Source of the DNA: Halobacteroidaceae bacterium
Lineage (GTDB): Bacteria > Bacillota > Halanaerobiia > B1SED10-174
DNA: 64,000 nt
Reading direction: 5' to 3'
NCBI GenBank assembly: GCA_003551665.1
Contig: PUNE01000062.1
Span: forward strand, 36,369 to 100,368
Program-made: the position numbers and the translations under genes
Notes under the pieces: model-generated
What the model saw: only the letters and a program-made list of their open reading frames with translations
The model's database searches: none
Told to the model about the DNA's origin: nothing
Shown: one piece after another, positions 7,872 through 18,105 of the stretch
Numbering within the stretch: position 1 is the stretch's first letter
Layout: each line of letters begins with the position of its first letter

Positions 7872-9231
7872 CTGGCATGCTCCTCTCAATTGAAAGGTTT
7901 TCTGGATCGACAAAGCGGATTCTTTCTTCATCGAAGAATAAAATGGTGTGGCCTGTCAGTCCGGTCCGGTTTTTGGCAACTATGACTTCGGTATCCCTCT
8001 CCTTACCTTCCTGTACGGCTTCTTCCCTTGCTCCAATGGAGGTATGGGCGTGTCGGTATAGGAAAAGAACACTGTCAGCAATTTCTTCAATATTACCTGA
8101 ATCCCGGAGGTCAGAAAGTACTGGTCTTTTATCAGTCCTTGAGGTAAAGCTTCGGCTGATCTGGGAAAGCAAAAGGATGGGAATATCCAGTTCTGAAGCC
8201 ATATTCCTCATCTGGAGGACGTTTTCCCCAACTGCCCGGGCCATGTTCTGGTGGCTGAAACCTTCTTGGGGAAGCTGTAGAAGCTGGAGATAATCAATTA
8301 CGGCCAGCCCAAGCCCCCCGGTCTGGGCTTTAAATTTCCTCAGGCGGGCCCTTACCTGTGAAACAGTCAACCCCCGTTCATCAGAAATCCTCAGCGGAAG
8401 GTTGTACAGGTTATCCAGGGCCTGAGCCACCCGGAGGTCTTCTTCTTCATTGGTTTCTCCCTGGCTGTAACGCCAGCCGTTGATTTCGGCCTCGCTGATT
8501 ATCATCCGGTCAATGATTTCCTGGGCGTCCATTTCCAGACTGATAATTGCTGCGGGAACTTCACGCTTGATTACATTCAGAGCTATGTTCAGGGCGAAGG
8601 CGGATTTCCCGACTGAGGTAGAAGCAGCCAGGACGCTCAAATGCCCTTTTTTGATGCCTCCCAGAACCTTGTCCAGGGAAATAAAACCGGTTAAAAGCCC
8701 GGTATCTACCTGTTTTGACTTGCGGTCCATGTAAGCCTGGTAGGCTTCCATCAGGGCTTCTTCCATCGTGTAGATATGCCGCTGGGCAAGGCCTTCTGTC
8801 GTAGCAGAGAAAATAATTTCCTGGGCCCTTGCCTGGCACTCTTCCAGCCTGTTGTCCTCTTCCGAAGCCATGTTTTGAATTTGGGCTGCTGCCTTAATCA
8901 GTTGCTGTCGTTGGTACCGGGCCCGGATTAACTCAACTGAAGGCTTTAATTCTGATGGAGTTAAAAAGCCTGAGGTAAGCTTTTCCAGAAGGTCTTCGGG
9001 CTCCGCTGCAATTCCTTCTTTTTTTAACTGAATATATAAGCGCGTTCGAGATAGTTCCCCGTGTTCCTGGTACTGCTGCAGCAGATGGTGGTAAATAACC
9101 CGGGATTGATTCTGAGAAAAATGTTGGGGCTCAAGTTGATCAGCAACTTCATCAATTAATTCCGGGTTCTGAAGCAGTATGCCTAAGACCTGGAATTCTT
9201 CCTGGGCAAAATCCTGAACCTGTTTAGCCAT
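7861..9231 (-). CDS. dnaB: Replicative DNA helicase, DnaB family
   Basis: The 456-residue protein has an N-terminal helical DnaB domain (residues about 10-115), a linker, and a RecA-like ATPase domain. Motifs include TGFISLDKVLGGIKKGHL, a Walker A AASTSVGKSAFALN near residue 205, a Walker B LAVIDYLQLL and the DRMIISEAEI and LSDLRDSGNIEEIADSVLFLYR motifs. It unwinds duplex DNA ahead of the replisome as a hexamer. ATG 9231 overlaps the DnaI-like gene by 8 bp. Many Bacillota have dnaB between rplI and purA on the same strand; here the position is kept but the gene points the other way. Confidence 0.92.
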   Translation of the reverse strand: MAKQVQDFAQEEFQVLGILLQNPELIDEVADQLEPQHFSQNQSRVIYHHLLQQYQEHGELSRTRLYIQLKKEGIAAEPEDLLEKLTSGFLTPSELKPSVELIRARYQRQQLIKAAAQIQNMASEEDNRLEECQARAQEIIFSATTEGLAQRHIYTMEEALMEAYQAYMDRKSKQVDTGLLTGFISLDKVLGGIKKGHLSVLAASTSVGKSAFALNIALNVIKREVPAAIISLEMDAQEIIDRMIISEAEINGWRYSQGETNEEEDLRVAQALDNLYNLPLRISDERGLTVSQVRARLRKFKAQTGGLGLAVIDYLQLLQLPQEGFSHQNMARAVGENVLQMRNMASELDIPILLLSQISRSFTSRTDKRPVLSDLRDSGNIEEIADSVLFLYRHAHTSIGAREEAVQEGKERDTEVIVAKNRTGLTGHTILFFDEERIRFVDPENLSIERSMPGEE

Positions 9232-10252
9232 CCTTACCCCTCTCCTTGGCGATCAGTTTTTGCCGGATATCTCCCTTTAACCCACAGATACGGCACGATT
9301 CAATAATTCGCTGCATAATCTTTTCTCCAAGGTAACCAAGACGGCGGGCCAGCTCGTTTAAAGAGCAGCTGGTACTAATAACAAAGGGCAACTCCCTCCC
9401 GTAACGATGGTCAATTATCCTGTAGAGCAGGCTGCTGGAAAAATCCGTGGCCTGTTCATTTCCCAGGTCGTCAATGATTAAAACCGGAGCCTGTTCAATT
9501 TCGTTGATGAGCTGGTATTCTGAATAGGGGGAATCGGGGGCAAAACTCAGGCGGACCAGGAAAAGAAAATCACTGTATGATATGTAGCGAACAGGTTTCC
9601 CGTGTTCCAGCAGTTCGTTTGCAATACAGGCAAGAAGGAACGTCTTGCCGCTTCCAACGGGACCGTCAATGAGAAGGCCCCGACTGCTACCCTCCTTCAA
9701 CTGGCCGTGCGCGAACTCTCTGGCCGCCTTAAAGGCTTTCTTGGCCCGGACCCGGGGGGCTTCTTTTCCACTGGTATCCTGGGAGGGATAGAGGTCGAGG
9801 TTGGCTGTAGCAAACCTGGATCGAGAATATCGGGGAGGCAGGCCGGCTTGTTTACGGATGAAGGAAAGGTCTCTTTCCTGATGACAGGAGCATCGAACAT
9901 ACCCCTCAGGAGTTAGAATTTCCCCACGGTCCTGGCACTCCGGGCAGTCCCAGCGGGGTTGTTTAAAGTCTTCGGGGACACCCTTCTTATCCAGCAGGCT
10001 TTTCATTTTTTTCTTGAGCCCGGTAATCTCCTGCTGTAGTTGTTCTCTTTCTTCGGTGTCCAGGCCGTGGAAAGTTGCTCCCCGGAGTATAAACTCTTTT
10101 TCCCTTATTTCAGAGTCAAGTTCGGCAATTTCGGGGTGTTCGGAAAAAATTTTATCCCGCCGCCTGGTTGCTTCTTCCAGTTTTTTTTGTTGTTTGGGGG
10201 AGGTCATTTCGGGTTTAAACACAAAAGGCATGGCAGAACCCCGTCCTCTCAT
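9224..10252 (-). CDS. dnaI: DnaI/DnaC-type helicase loader ATPase
   Basis: This protein of about 342 residues has an N-terminal coiled region with a zinc-binding set WDCPECQDRG ... VRCSCHQE (residues about 103-128). A AAA+ domain follows, with Walker A DGPVGSGKTFLLA and Walker B VLIIDDLGNEQATDF, then a sensor stretch PFVISTSCSLNELARRLG. These are features of DnaI/DnaC loaders that place DnaB on single-stranded DNA. ATG 10252 overlaps the DnaD stop (TGATG); a later ATG at 10231 is also possible. The order dnaD-dnaI-dnaB supports a primosome role. Confidence 0.88.
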   Translation of the reverse strand: MRGRGSAMPFVFKPEMTSPKQQKKLEEATRRRDKIFSEHPEIAELDSEIREKEFILRGATFHGLDTEEREQLQQEITGLKKKMKSLLDKKGVPEDFKQPRWDCPECQDRGEILTPEGYVRCSCHQERDLSFIRKQAGLPPRYSRSRFATANLDLYPSQDTSGKEAPRVRAKKAFKAAREFAHGQLKEGSSRGLLIDGPVGSGKTFLLACIANELLEHGKPVRYISYSDFLFLVRLSFAPDSPYSEYQLINEIEQAPVLIIDDLGNEQATDFSSSLLYRIIDHRYGRELPFVISTSCSLNELARRLGYLGEKIMQRIIESCRICGLKGDIRQKLIAKERGKDG

Positions 10253-11244
10253 CAATCATCGCGAAACTTATCATAATCCCACCCGGAAGAATCTTCAGGG
10301 GGAGTGGTTTCTTTTTGCTGCAGGGCTTCCCGCGCTTCTTCAATATCAGAAACCCGGGCTTTTTTCAGTAGTTGAATAAAGTTGCGGTCAATATAATTTA
10401 GGGAGGGACGCCCATCCCTTTTACTGCGGATGGCCTCCTGGATTGCCCAGCGGGCTACCTCAACGCTCAGGGCATGGTCATCGCTACCCTTGCTTGTAAT
10501 CCAGGAATGGAGAATTTCCTTGTGGGAAGGAGTCATCTCCCACGCCCTGGAAATTCCAAACTCCATTGCCAGTTCGTAAGTTTCCCGGTGCAATCGATCA
10601 GCCTTTTGTAGATCTTCGTAGGTAGTAATTCCATTTTTATGCCATTCCCGGACAATTCCACGCAGGTAGGGGAGGGGTTTCAAATCGGGATTGTCTTCAA
10701 TGGCTTTTTTTACCCTCCGGATTAATTCTTTGACTGTTTCGGGTGAGAATGTGGTCATTATCTCTTCAATTTCACTGCGGAGTCTATCGGTAAGTTTTTC
10801 GGGGGCAAGAATCATGACCAGGCCCTTAACCAGTTCCTGCTCGGAAACAGGACGGCCAGAAAGTAATTCTCTTAAAAACCTTTCCTCCTGCTCAAGAGTG
10901 CCGGGAGCCTCCCGGTAGGAGTGGTCAAGAGCGGAAAGAAAAATCTGGTAGGAGATAAGGTCACCAGTTTTTTTGAACTCTACAACTCCGGTTTCCTGGA
11001 GATCTGAGAGATCTTTTTCAATTTTCTCCGGCCGGGCTGGAAGCAGGTCTTTTAGCTTTCCCAGATTGATTTCCCCGGAAAGGGATGAACCGCAATGGCC
11101 AAGAAGCAGGAAAAAAATAGCCAGCTGGTCTCCGGTCCAACCGGCAAAAAGCCCATTTTTTAAAGCGGAGGAGGAAAGGGCAATATAGTTTTCCGTCCCC
11201 CGCTGGTTATGAAAGTCGAAAAGAAAAATCTCCTCACCGGGCAT
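10252..11244 (-). CDS. dnaD: DnaD-like replication initiation protein
   Basis: This protein of about 330 residues begins MPGEEIFLFDFHN. It has a winged-helix-like N-terminal region and a C-terminal DnaD domain with PLPYLRGIVREWHKNGITTYEDLQKAD near residues 200-225, ending in a YxxxDWF-like region SSGWDYDKFRDD. DnaD remodels DNA and assembles the primosome with DnaI and DnaB in Bacillota. I place the start at ATG 11244, behind AAAGGAG. An upstream extension rich in Phe/Leu to 11397 would overlap the XRE gene and is not plausible. The stop overlaps the loader gene. Confidence 0.8.
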   Translation of the reverse strand: MPGEEIFLFDFHNQRGTENYIALSSSALKNGLFAGWTGDQLAIFFLLLGHCGSSLSGEINLGKLKDLLPARPEKIEKDLSDLQETGVVEFKKTGDLISYQIFLSALDHSYREAPGTLEQEERFLRELLSGRPVSEQELVKGLVMILAPEKLTDRLRSEIEEIMTTFSPETVKELIRRVKKAIEDNPDLKPLPYLRGIVREWHKNGITTYEDLQKADRLHRETYELAMEFGISRAWEMTPSHKEILHSWITSKGSDDHALSVEVARWAIQEAIRSKRDGRPSLNYIDRNFIQLLKKARVSDIEEAREALQQKETTPPEDSSGWDYDKFRDD

Positions 11245-11375
11245 TTCTGTCACTCCTTTGTTACTGGTAATTCTTCTACGCCCGGAGGAGATTCTCCTTT
11301 TACAAATATTTTTGGGAAAAGAGAAAAATAAAAAAGAAAAAAAGAGGAAAAGGGAAAAAAATACAGAAAATGGAT

Positions 11376-11705
11376 TCAGGTGGTTTTCTCTTTCCATTCC
11401 AGTATTTCTTTTATCAGCTTCTGCAGGAACTCAGCATCTTCGGGGGAGATATCAAGATGGTAAGGGAGGTAGAACTCCCTGGCTAGTTCTGGTTCTTCCA
11501 TCTGGGAAAAAGTATCGGCAAGAGATACCCCCAGGGCCCGGGATATTTTATCAATGCTGTGCAGGGAGGGGTTACGTTCGCCCCTTTCCATGCCTCCGAT
11601 ATAGCTGTTATGGAGACCCGAAAGCTCGCCCAATTGCTCCTGGGTTAACCCTCTTTCCTTGCGAAGTTGCCGAATTGTTTGGCCAAACCGGGATTTAATA
11701 TCCAT
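11376..11705 (-). CDS. XRE-family helix-turn-helix regulator
   Basis: The 109-residue protein has an N-terminal HTH_3 domain (residues about 8-63: IRQLRKERGLTQEQLGELSG, then YIGGMERGERNPSLHSIDKISRALGV). A short acidic C-terminal helix may dimerise. XRE proteins usually repress their own operon. It is the first gene upstream of dnaD-dnaI-dnaB on the minus strand, 131 bp away, so it may control the primosome operon. ATG 11705 follows GAGGAGGAACAGCG. It faces the Spo0E-like gene across 117 bp. Confidence 0.85.
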   Translation of the reverse strand: MDIKSRFGQTIRQLRKERGLTQEQLGELSGLHNSYIGGMERGERNPSLHSIDKISRALGVSLADTFSQMEEPELAREFYLPYHLDISPEDAEFLQKLIKEILEWKEKTT

Positions 11706-11733
11706 CGCTGTTCCTCCTCACTGAGGTAACCCT

Positions 11734-11762
11734 ATTATAGTTAAAAGGAAGGAGCAATTGAA
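11734..11762 (-). promoter_or_regulatory. Candidate promoter of the xre-dnaD-dnaI-dnaB operon
   Basis: On the minus strand a perfect -10 TATAAT (11739-11734) is preceded by a 17-bp spacer and a weak -35 TTCAAT (11762-11757). It lies 29 bp upstream of the xre start. Confidence 0.5.
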
Positions 11763-11785
11763 CAGACGATTAGTATTAAAAGCGG

Positions 11786-11814
11786 TTGACATTAGAGACT
11801 ATGAGTAGTATTAT
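11786..11814 (+). promoter_or_regulatory. Sigma-A promoter of the Spo0E-like gene
   Basis: A consensus -35 TTGACA (11786-11791), a 17-bp spacer and -10 TATTAT (11809-11814) predict transcription to start near 11821, almost at the first ATG of the downstream gene. Confidence 0.8.
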
Positions 11815-11822
11815 ATTGTTAA

Positions 11823-12013
11823 ATGGAAGAAAAAGGAAGAGAAAAGGAGGTAATTATTATCCGGCGAGAAGACAAAAACATCAACCCTGCGACGGAAATT
11901 GAGCGTTTACAGCATTGCCTTAAGAAAATGTACGAGGAAAAAGGGGAAGTGGATAAAGAAATGCTGGCCCTGAGTCGGCAAATTGACCGCCTGGTGGTGC
12001 AGGAAATCACCTG

Positions 12014-12032
<19 letters not shown>
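11823..12032 (+). CDS. Spo0E-like aspartyl-phosphate phosphatase peptide
   Basis: The peptide has the Spo0E pattern of two helices: I-E-R-L-Q-H-C-L-K-K-M-Y with an acidic turn, then LALSRQIDRLVVQ, which matches the S-Q-x-L-D-x-L-I signature (SRQIDRLV here). Such peptides dephosphorylate Spo0A-P and restrain sporulation. The longest frame (69 residues) starts at ATG 11823, only about 9 bp past the -10 box, with no ribosome site. A strong AAAAGGAGG (11842-11850) lies inside it and is followed by ATT (11856) and ATC (11859), so the real start may be a non-AUG codon giving about 58 residues. The glutamine of the signature is arginine here. Confidence 0.7.
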
Positions 12033-13450
<1,418 letters not shown>

Positions 13451-13451
<1 letters not shown>

Positions 13452-14704
13452 TGAAAGTTCTGTTAGTCGGTTCGGGAGCGAGGGAGCACGCCCTTGCCTG
13501 GAAAATTGCCCGGAGTCCCGACCTAAAAAAACTTTTTTGCTGGCCGGGAAACCCCGGGACTGCAGGTATTGCCGAAAATATTAAAGGGGATTATGGTGAT
13601 CCGGACAAACTGGCTTACTGGGCAAGAGAAGAAGGAATTGATCTTACGGTTTTTGGCCCTGAAGCTCCCCTTGTTGAAGGCCTTGCTGATAGTTTTGCCC
13701 GAAGGGGCCTGAAGGCTCTGGGGCCCGGTCGCGAGGGTGCCCGCCTGGAGGGGAGTAAAAGCTGGGCAAAAAAGGTAATGGTTGAAGCCGGGGTTCCAAC
13801 TGCCCAATACCGGGTTGTGGAAACATTTAACGAGGCGGAAGAACTCCTGGCAGAACAGAGCGGGCCCTATGTCCTCAAGGCCGATGGTCTGGCTGCAGGC
13901 AAAGGAGTTCTGATCTGCCCGGACCGGGAAACAGCCAGGAAGGAAGCTCGCTCTATACTCGAAGAGGGAAGGTTTGGGTCCGCGGGGAGAAAGCTGGTAA
14001 TCGAAGAATTCCTGCAGGGGAAAGAAGCCTCGCTTCTTGCTCTCTGTGCCGGAGGGGATTATCTTCTTTTTGCACCTTCCCGGGACCATAAAAGGCTAAG
14101 AACAGGCGATGAAGGCCCAAATACCGGGGGGATGGGTGCATACTCACCTGTTCCTGAAATTTCACCTGATGAGCAGGAAAACCTGGGGGAAGTGGTCTTT
14201 AGGCCCATTCTGGATTACCTGGAGAATAAGGGGATTGATTACAGGGGGATCCTTTATGCTGGTTTGATGCTGACTGCCCGGGGCCCCCGGGTCCTGGAGT
14301 TCAATGTTCGTTTTGGAGACCCTGAAACCCAGGCCATTTTACCCCGCCTGGAAAGTGATTTGCTGCCCCACCTTGTTGCCGCAGCAGGGGGAGAAATATT
14401 ACCCCACCCTCTGGAATGGAAAAAAGAAGCCTGTCTCTGCGTGAACCTTGTTTCCGGTGGTTATCCCGGTTCCTATCAGAAGGGACAACCCATTTCGGGC
14501 CTTGAAGAGCTGAACCCTGATACCCTGGTTTTCCATGGAGGAACAAGTATTCAGGATAGCCAGCTGGTAACTTCCGGGGGCCGGGTCCTTGGTATTACAA
14601 CACTGGGCTCAGATTTGAATGAAGCCCGTGAAAAGGCTTATCAGGAGGCAAAAAAGGTTAGGTTTAAAGGAAAATATTACCGGACTGACCTGGGGAGGTT
14701 TTAA
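13451..14704 (+). CDS. purD: Phosphoribosylamine-glycine ligase
   Basis: The 417-residue protein starts MKVLLVGSGAREHALAWKIA, the PurD N-terminus, and carries the ATP-grasp features PYVLKADGLAAGKGVLIC and TGGMGAYSPVPE, with FNVRFGDPETQ. It makes GAR in the second step of purine synthesis. ATG 13451 overlaps the purA stop (TGATG), indicating translational coupling. A GTG one codon earlier is less likely. The length is normal for the family. Confidence 0.97.
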
Positions 14705-14705
14705 A

Positions 14706-15188
14706 ATGGCTAAAGTTGCAATTGTAATGGGAAGCGATTCTGACCTGAAGAAGATGGAGAAAGCAGCCCAACTCCTTGAGGAGATGGATATTACTTATGA
14801 GATGAGAATTATCAGCGCTCACAGGACACCCGAAGTTGCAAAAGAATTTGCGGCAACGGCTAGAGAAAGAGGTGTCCAGGTGATTATTGCAGGGGCAGGA
14901 ATGGCTGCCCACCTGGCGGGGGCCATGGCCGCCCATACTCACCTGCCCATTATCGGAGTACCACTATCTGGAAGCCCCCTGGCCGGACAGGATGCCCTCC
15001 TGGCTACGGTTCAAATGCCCCCTGGAGTTCCTGTGGCAACCATGGCCATTGATGGAAGCCGCAACGCTGCAGTATTCGCCTGCCAGATCCTTGCCCTGCA
15101 GGATAAAGAAATTGAGAGAAGATTGCTAGAATTTCGCCAGAACATGGCTGCCGGGGTTCAGGAAAAGGATAAAAAGCTTAAGAAATAA
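14706..15188 (+). CDS. purE: 5-(carboxyamino)imidazole ribonucleotide mutase
   Basis: The 160-residue protein has the PurE hallmarks: VAIVMGSDSDLKKMEKA at the N-terminus, RIISAHRTPE, IAGAGMAAHLAGAMAAHT and VPLSGSPLAGQDALLATVQMPPGVPVAT. It converts N5-CAIR to CAIR, or AIR plus CO2 to CAIR in class II enzymes; no purK lies next to it, so the class is open. ATG 14706 follows CTGGGGAGG and lies one base after the purD stop. A terminator follows immediately. Confidence 0.96.
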   Translation: MAKVAIVMGSDSDLKKMEKAAQLLEEMDITYEMRIISAHRTPEVAKEFAATARERGVQVIIAGAGMAAHLAGAMAAHTHLPIIGVPLSGSPLAGQDALLATVQMPPGVPVATMAIDGSRNAAVFACQILALQDKEIERRLLEFRQNMAAGVQEKDKKLKK

Positions 15189-15191
15189 GAA

Positions 15192-15219
15192 AAAAGCCCC
15201 CATTTGCAGGGGGCTTTTA
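15192..15219. terminator. Terminator between purE and the zinc-ribbon gene
   Basis: AAAAGCCCCC (15192-15201) pairs with GGGGGCTTTT (15209-15218) around ATTTGCA. A and T runs on both sides let it serve both converging transcripts. Confidence 0.85.
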
Positions 15220-15228
15220 CCTTTATTC

Positions 15229-15510
15229 TTAGATTTTTGCTCCACATTTACTGCAGTAAGCCGAGCTTTCGGGAAGGGCGGAATTGCATGCTTCGCAAAG
15301 GACATGTGAATGTTCTTCGGGGTAGTCCTTGGAAGCGGTTTTTTCCACGGGGGTTTCAGGTTGCCTGTTGAAGGTGAAGAAAAGACCGGCAACCAGGATT
15401 AAAATACCCGCAACCACTCTCCAGAAGGCCAGGTCTACGAGAATGTTAAAAACTGTCATAACTCCAATAATTATCAAGACAATTCCCACGGACTTATTGG
15501 TGCTTGACAT
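15229..15510 (-). CDS. Small membrane protein with C-terminal zinc ribbon
   Basis: The 93-residue protein has two hydrophobic helices (about 8-23 and 28-46) and ends in a zinc-ribbon CEACNSALPESSAYCSKCG of the zinc_ribbon_2 type. The ribbon would face the cytoplasm. The function is unknown. ATG 15510 follows AGAAAGGGGTG. It is downstream of nrdJ on the same strand, 90 bp away, and may share its transcript. Confidence 0.7.
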   Translation of the reverse strand: MSSTNKSVGIVLIIIGVMTVFNILVDLAFWRVVAGILILVAGLFFTFNRQPETPVEKTASKDYPEEHSHVLCEACNSALPESSAYCSKCGAKI

Positions 15511-15600
15511 TTGGTTTACACCCCTTTCTGGAAGTTGTCTGGGAGGAAATAGCTTTTTGTTCCAGGATGTTCCTCCAGTTCCTGGGGAGGGTATTAAAAT

Positions 15601-17820
15601 TTATCCGCAGCGGGAAAAACCGCAGTTGCGGCAGAGAACACACCCGCCTTCGTGTTCAACCTCCATGCCGCAGTCGGGGCAGACATAGGAACCGTTGGTG
15701 GCAAAAATATCGGGTTTTGACTGGCCATTGTTCTGATGGCGGTTGATAACATCCTGCTGGATGGCCTTGTTATTTTCAACGAATTCCAGATATTCCTCGA
15801 TAGCCCGGCCGATGGCATCGGGGCAGGAAGTGTTATCAACTCCTTTGCGCTTCAGGGCTGCAGCACAGCGTATACCCCGCAGCTGCTGGATGATTTCCTT
15901 GGGCGGGACTCCTGCTCTCAGAGACAGTGAAATAAGGCGGCTGGTGGCTTCAGACTGGGAGTGACAGCCTCCGCCCCGGCCTGTGGAGGTAAATACTTCA
16001 CAGATACCATCATTGTCGGAATTTATAGTAATATAAAGTTTGCCGCAACCAATTTCTGTTTTGGTAGTTGTTCCTACCGTAACCCGAGGCCTGGGTCTTT
16101 TGCTCTTCGGCTTATCATCAGTTTTCCCGGTAGTAAGAACCTGGGAGTCCCGGCTCCCGTCTCTGTAGATGGTTACCCCTTTGCACTTGAGTTCATAGGC
16201 CAGCTGGAAAACCCTTGCAACATCCTGGGGAGTTGCTTCATTCCGGAAGTTGACGGTTTTGCTGACTGCATTGTCCACGAATTTCTGGAAGGCAGCCTGC
16301 GTTTTAATGTGGCGTTCGGGGTCAATTGCATGGGCGGTAAGGAAAATATCTTTAATATTTTCGGGGATTCCCTCAATCTCATCCAGAGGGTCCCCCTGGG
16401 AAACTTTCCTGATAATTTCTGGGGAATAGAACCCTTCCTCGCGGGCAACTTCTTCAAAAAGGGGATGAACTTCAGTCAGAGTGCTGTCCAGAACATGACG
16501 CTGGTAACTGAGGGCAAATAGAGGTTCGATTCCACTTGAGGCGTTGGCAATTATGCTGATTGAACCGGTGGGGGCAATTGTTGTCAGGGTTGCATTCCGG
16601 CGGGGTTTTTTAAAGATGCTGGCCGGGAAATTGGGGAATGTTCCTCTCTTTTCAGCCAGCTCTTCCGAAACTTTTTCGGATTCCCTGTGAATAAAGCCCA
16701 TGACTTCCTCGGCAAGGCGCAGGGATTCGGGAGATCCATAGGGAATTCTTAGTTTAATGAGCATATCTGCCCAGCCCATAACTCCCAGGCCGATTTTCCT
16801 GTTGCCCAGGGCCATATCCTTTATCTGTGGCAGGGGGTAGTTGTTCATATCTATAACGTTATCTAAAAAGCGGATAGAAATCCTGGTTACATCCCGGAGG
16901 CGGTCGTAGTCGATTGCAGGGCCCTGCTGGGTTTTCCGGACCATTTGGGAAAGGTTGATGGAGCCCAAATTACATGCTTCATATGGTAAGAGAGGCTGTT
17001 CCCCGCAGGGGTTGGTACTTTCAATATCCCCGAGCTGGGGAGTGGGGTTGCCAGCATTAATTCGGTCCAGGAAAATAATCCCCGGTTCTCCATTTTTGTG
17101 GGCCATGGTGACTATCCGATTAAAAACTTCCCGGGCATTTAACCTCCCTGTTTCCTCTCCGGTCTGAGGATTAACCAGGGGATAATCTTCCCCTGCAGCC
17201 ACTGCCTCCATGAACTTTTCAGTCAACCCCACGGAAATATTAAAATTATTAAGCCGGTCGTTCTCTTCCTTGCAGGAAATAAACTCTAGGATGTCGGGAT
17301 GGTCCACATTGAGGATACCCATGTTGGCTCCCCGGCGTTTTCCGCCCTGTTTAATAGTGTTGGTCGCGGAATCAAAAACCTCCATGAAAGAAATTGGACC
17401 AGAGGCAACGCCACCGGTAGAAAGAACCCGGTCATTTTTTGGTCGCAACCTGGAAAAGGAAAAGCCCGTCCCCCCTCCACTTTTGTGTATCAGGGCTGCA
17501 GATTTTACAGCGTCAAAAATACCCTCCATTGTATCTTCAATGGGAATGACAAAACAGGCCGCAAGCTGCTGCAACTCATTTCCCGCATTCATAAGGGTGG
17601 GTGAATTGGGTAGAAAGTCAATGTCGGTCATAATACGAAAAAAATCTTCCGCATCTCTTTGAGAGTCTTCTCCGTAATTGGTACTTGCCTGGGAAATATT
17701 TTCCGCTACTCTCCGGAAGAGTTTTTCCGGATTTTCCAGTGTTGCCTGATCCCCCTCTTTTTTCAGGTAGCGGCTTTCTAAAACACGCAGGCCGCTATCG
17801 GACAACTTAATTTCTGCCAT
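15601..17820 (-). CDS. nrdJ: Adenosylcobalamin-dependent (class II) ribonucleotide reductase
   Basis: The 739-residue protein has class II RNR motifs: FLPNSPTLMNAG, SGGGTGFSFSRLRP, the catalytic ESTNPCGEQPLLPYEACNLGS stretch, and TTIAPTGSISIIANASSGIEP. The C-terminal tail is cysteine-rich (YVCPDCGMEVE then CVLCRNCGFSRCG). It reduces ribonucleotides to deoxyribonucleotides using a B12-derived radical and works with or without oxygen. ATG 17820 follows GAGGGGGA. Its promoter carries two NrdR boxes. The gene splits the purine cluster, lying between purE and purB on the opposite strand. Confidence 0.95.
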   Translation of the reverse strand: MAEIKLSDSGLRVLESRYLKKEGDQATLENPEKLFRRVAENISQASTNYGEDSQRDAEDFFRIMTDIDFLPNSPTLMNAGNELQQLAACFVIPIEDTMEGIFDAVKSAALIHKSGGGTGFSFSRLRPKNDRVLSTGGVASGPISFMEVFDSATNTIKQGGKRRGANMGILNVDHPDILEFISCKEENDRLNNFNISVGLTEKFMEAVAAGEDYPLVNPQTGEETGRLNAREVFNRIVTMAHKNGEPGIIFLDRINAGNPTPQLGDIESTNPCGEQPLLPYEACNLGSINLSQMVRKTQQGPAIDYDRLRDVTRISIRFLDNVIDMNNYPLPQIKDMALGNRKIGLGVMGWADMLIKLRIPYGSPESLRLAEEVMGFIHRESEKVSEELAEKRGTFPNFPASIFKKPRRNATLTTIAPTGSISIIANASSGIEPLFALSYQRHVLDSTLTEVHPLFEEVAREEGFYSPEIIRKVSQGDPLDEIEGIPENIKDIFLTAHAIDPERHIKTQAAFQKFVDNAVSKTVNFRNEATPQDVARVFQLAYELKCKGVTIYRDGSRDSQVLTTGKTDDKPKSKRPRPRVTVGTTTKTEIGCGKLYITINSDNDGICEVFTSTGRGGGCHSQSEATSRLISLSLRAGVPPKEIIQQLRGIRCAAALKRKGVDNTSCPDAIGRAIEEYLEFVENNKAIQQDVINRHQNNGQSKPDIFATNGSYVCPDCGMEVEHEGGCVLCRNCGFSRCG

Positions 17821-17871
17821 AACAAAACCATCCCCCTCTTTCTATGTAATAAAAATGCCAGGTCCGATTCC

Positions 17872-17900
17872 ATTCTAATACAATATATTGTGTTTGTCCA
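17872..17900 (-). promoter_or_regulatory. nrdJ promoter
   Basis: On the minus strand, -35 TGGACA (17900-17895), a 17-bp spacer and -10 TAGAAT (17877-17872) lie about 50 bp upstream of nrdJ. The proximal NrdR box fills the spacer. Confidence 0.65.
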
Positions 17901-17925
17901 TAGCGAATAACCCCATATATTGTGT
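17878..17925 (-). promoter_or_regulatory. Two NrdR boxes controlling nrdJ
   Basis: ATACAATATATTGTGT (17878-17893) and ACCCCATATATTGTGT (17910-17925) match the 16-bp NrdR consensus (acaCwAtATaTwGtgt). Their starts are 32 bp apart, three helical turns, the usual arrangement. One box lies between -35 and -10, the other upstream of -35. NrdR represses ribonucleotide reductase genes when dATP is high; the nrdR gene itself is not in the window. Confidence 0.85.
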
Positions 17926-18004
17926 CGGGGATTACTTTCAGCCCCCTAATTACCTTTATTCCGGATTTTTTTAAGAGAAAGGGCAGGAAGCAACACCAAA
18001 AAAC

Positions 18005-18040
18005 CCGAATGTTTTTTGCTAAAAAAGGGAAAAAGTTCGG
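18005..18040 (+). promoter_or_regulatory. PurBox-like inverted pair upstream of purB
   Basis: CCGAAT (18005-18010) and GTTCGG (18035-18040) are separated by 24 bp, and the second core ends 7 bp before the -35 box. The second site read in reverse is AAAACCGAACTTT, a full match to the Bacillus PurBox consensus AWWWCCGAACWWT. The layout is the same as upstream of purA. Confidence 0.65.
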
Positions 18041-18047
18041 TTTTTTA

Positions 18048-18076
18048 TTGAACCGGACAGCGGGTTATGTTAAAGT
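18048..18076 (+). promoter_or_regulatory. Promoter of purB-purF-purM-purN-purH
   Basis: TTGAAC (18048-18053), a 17-bp spacer and TAAAGT (18071-18076), 30 bp upstream of purB. Confidence 0.65.
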
Positions 18077-18105
18077 AAAATTAGATTGCAGAGGAGGGAA
18101 ATTCT

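Noticed and set aside
11245..11397. N-terminal extension of the DnaD protein
   Set aside because: It is Phe/Leu-rich, overlaps the XRE gene and bypasses the good ribosome site of ATG 11244.
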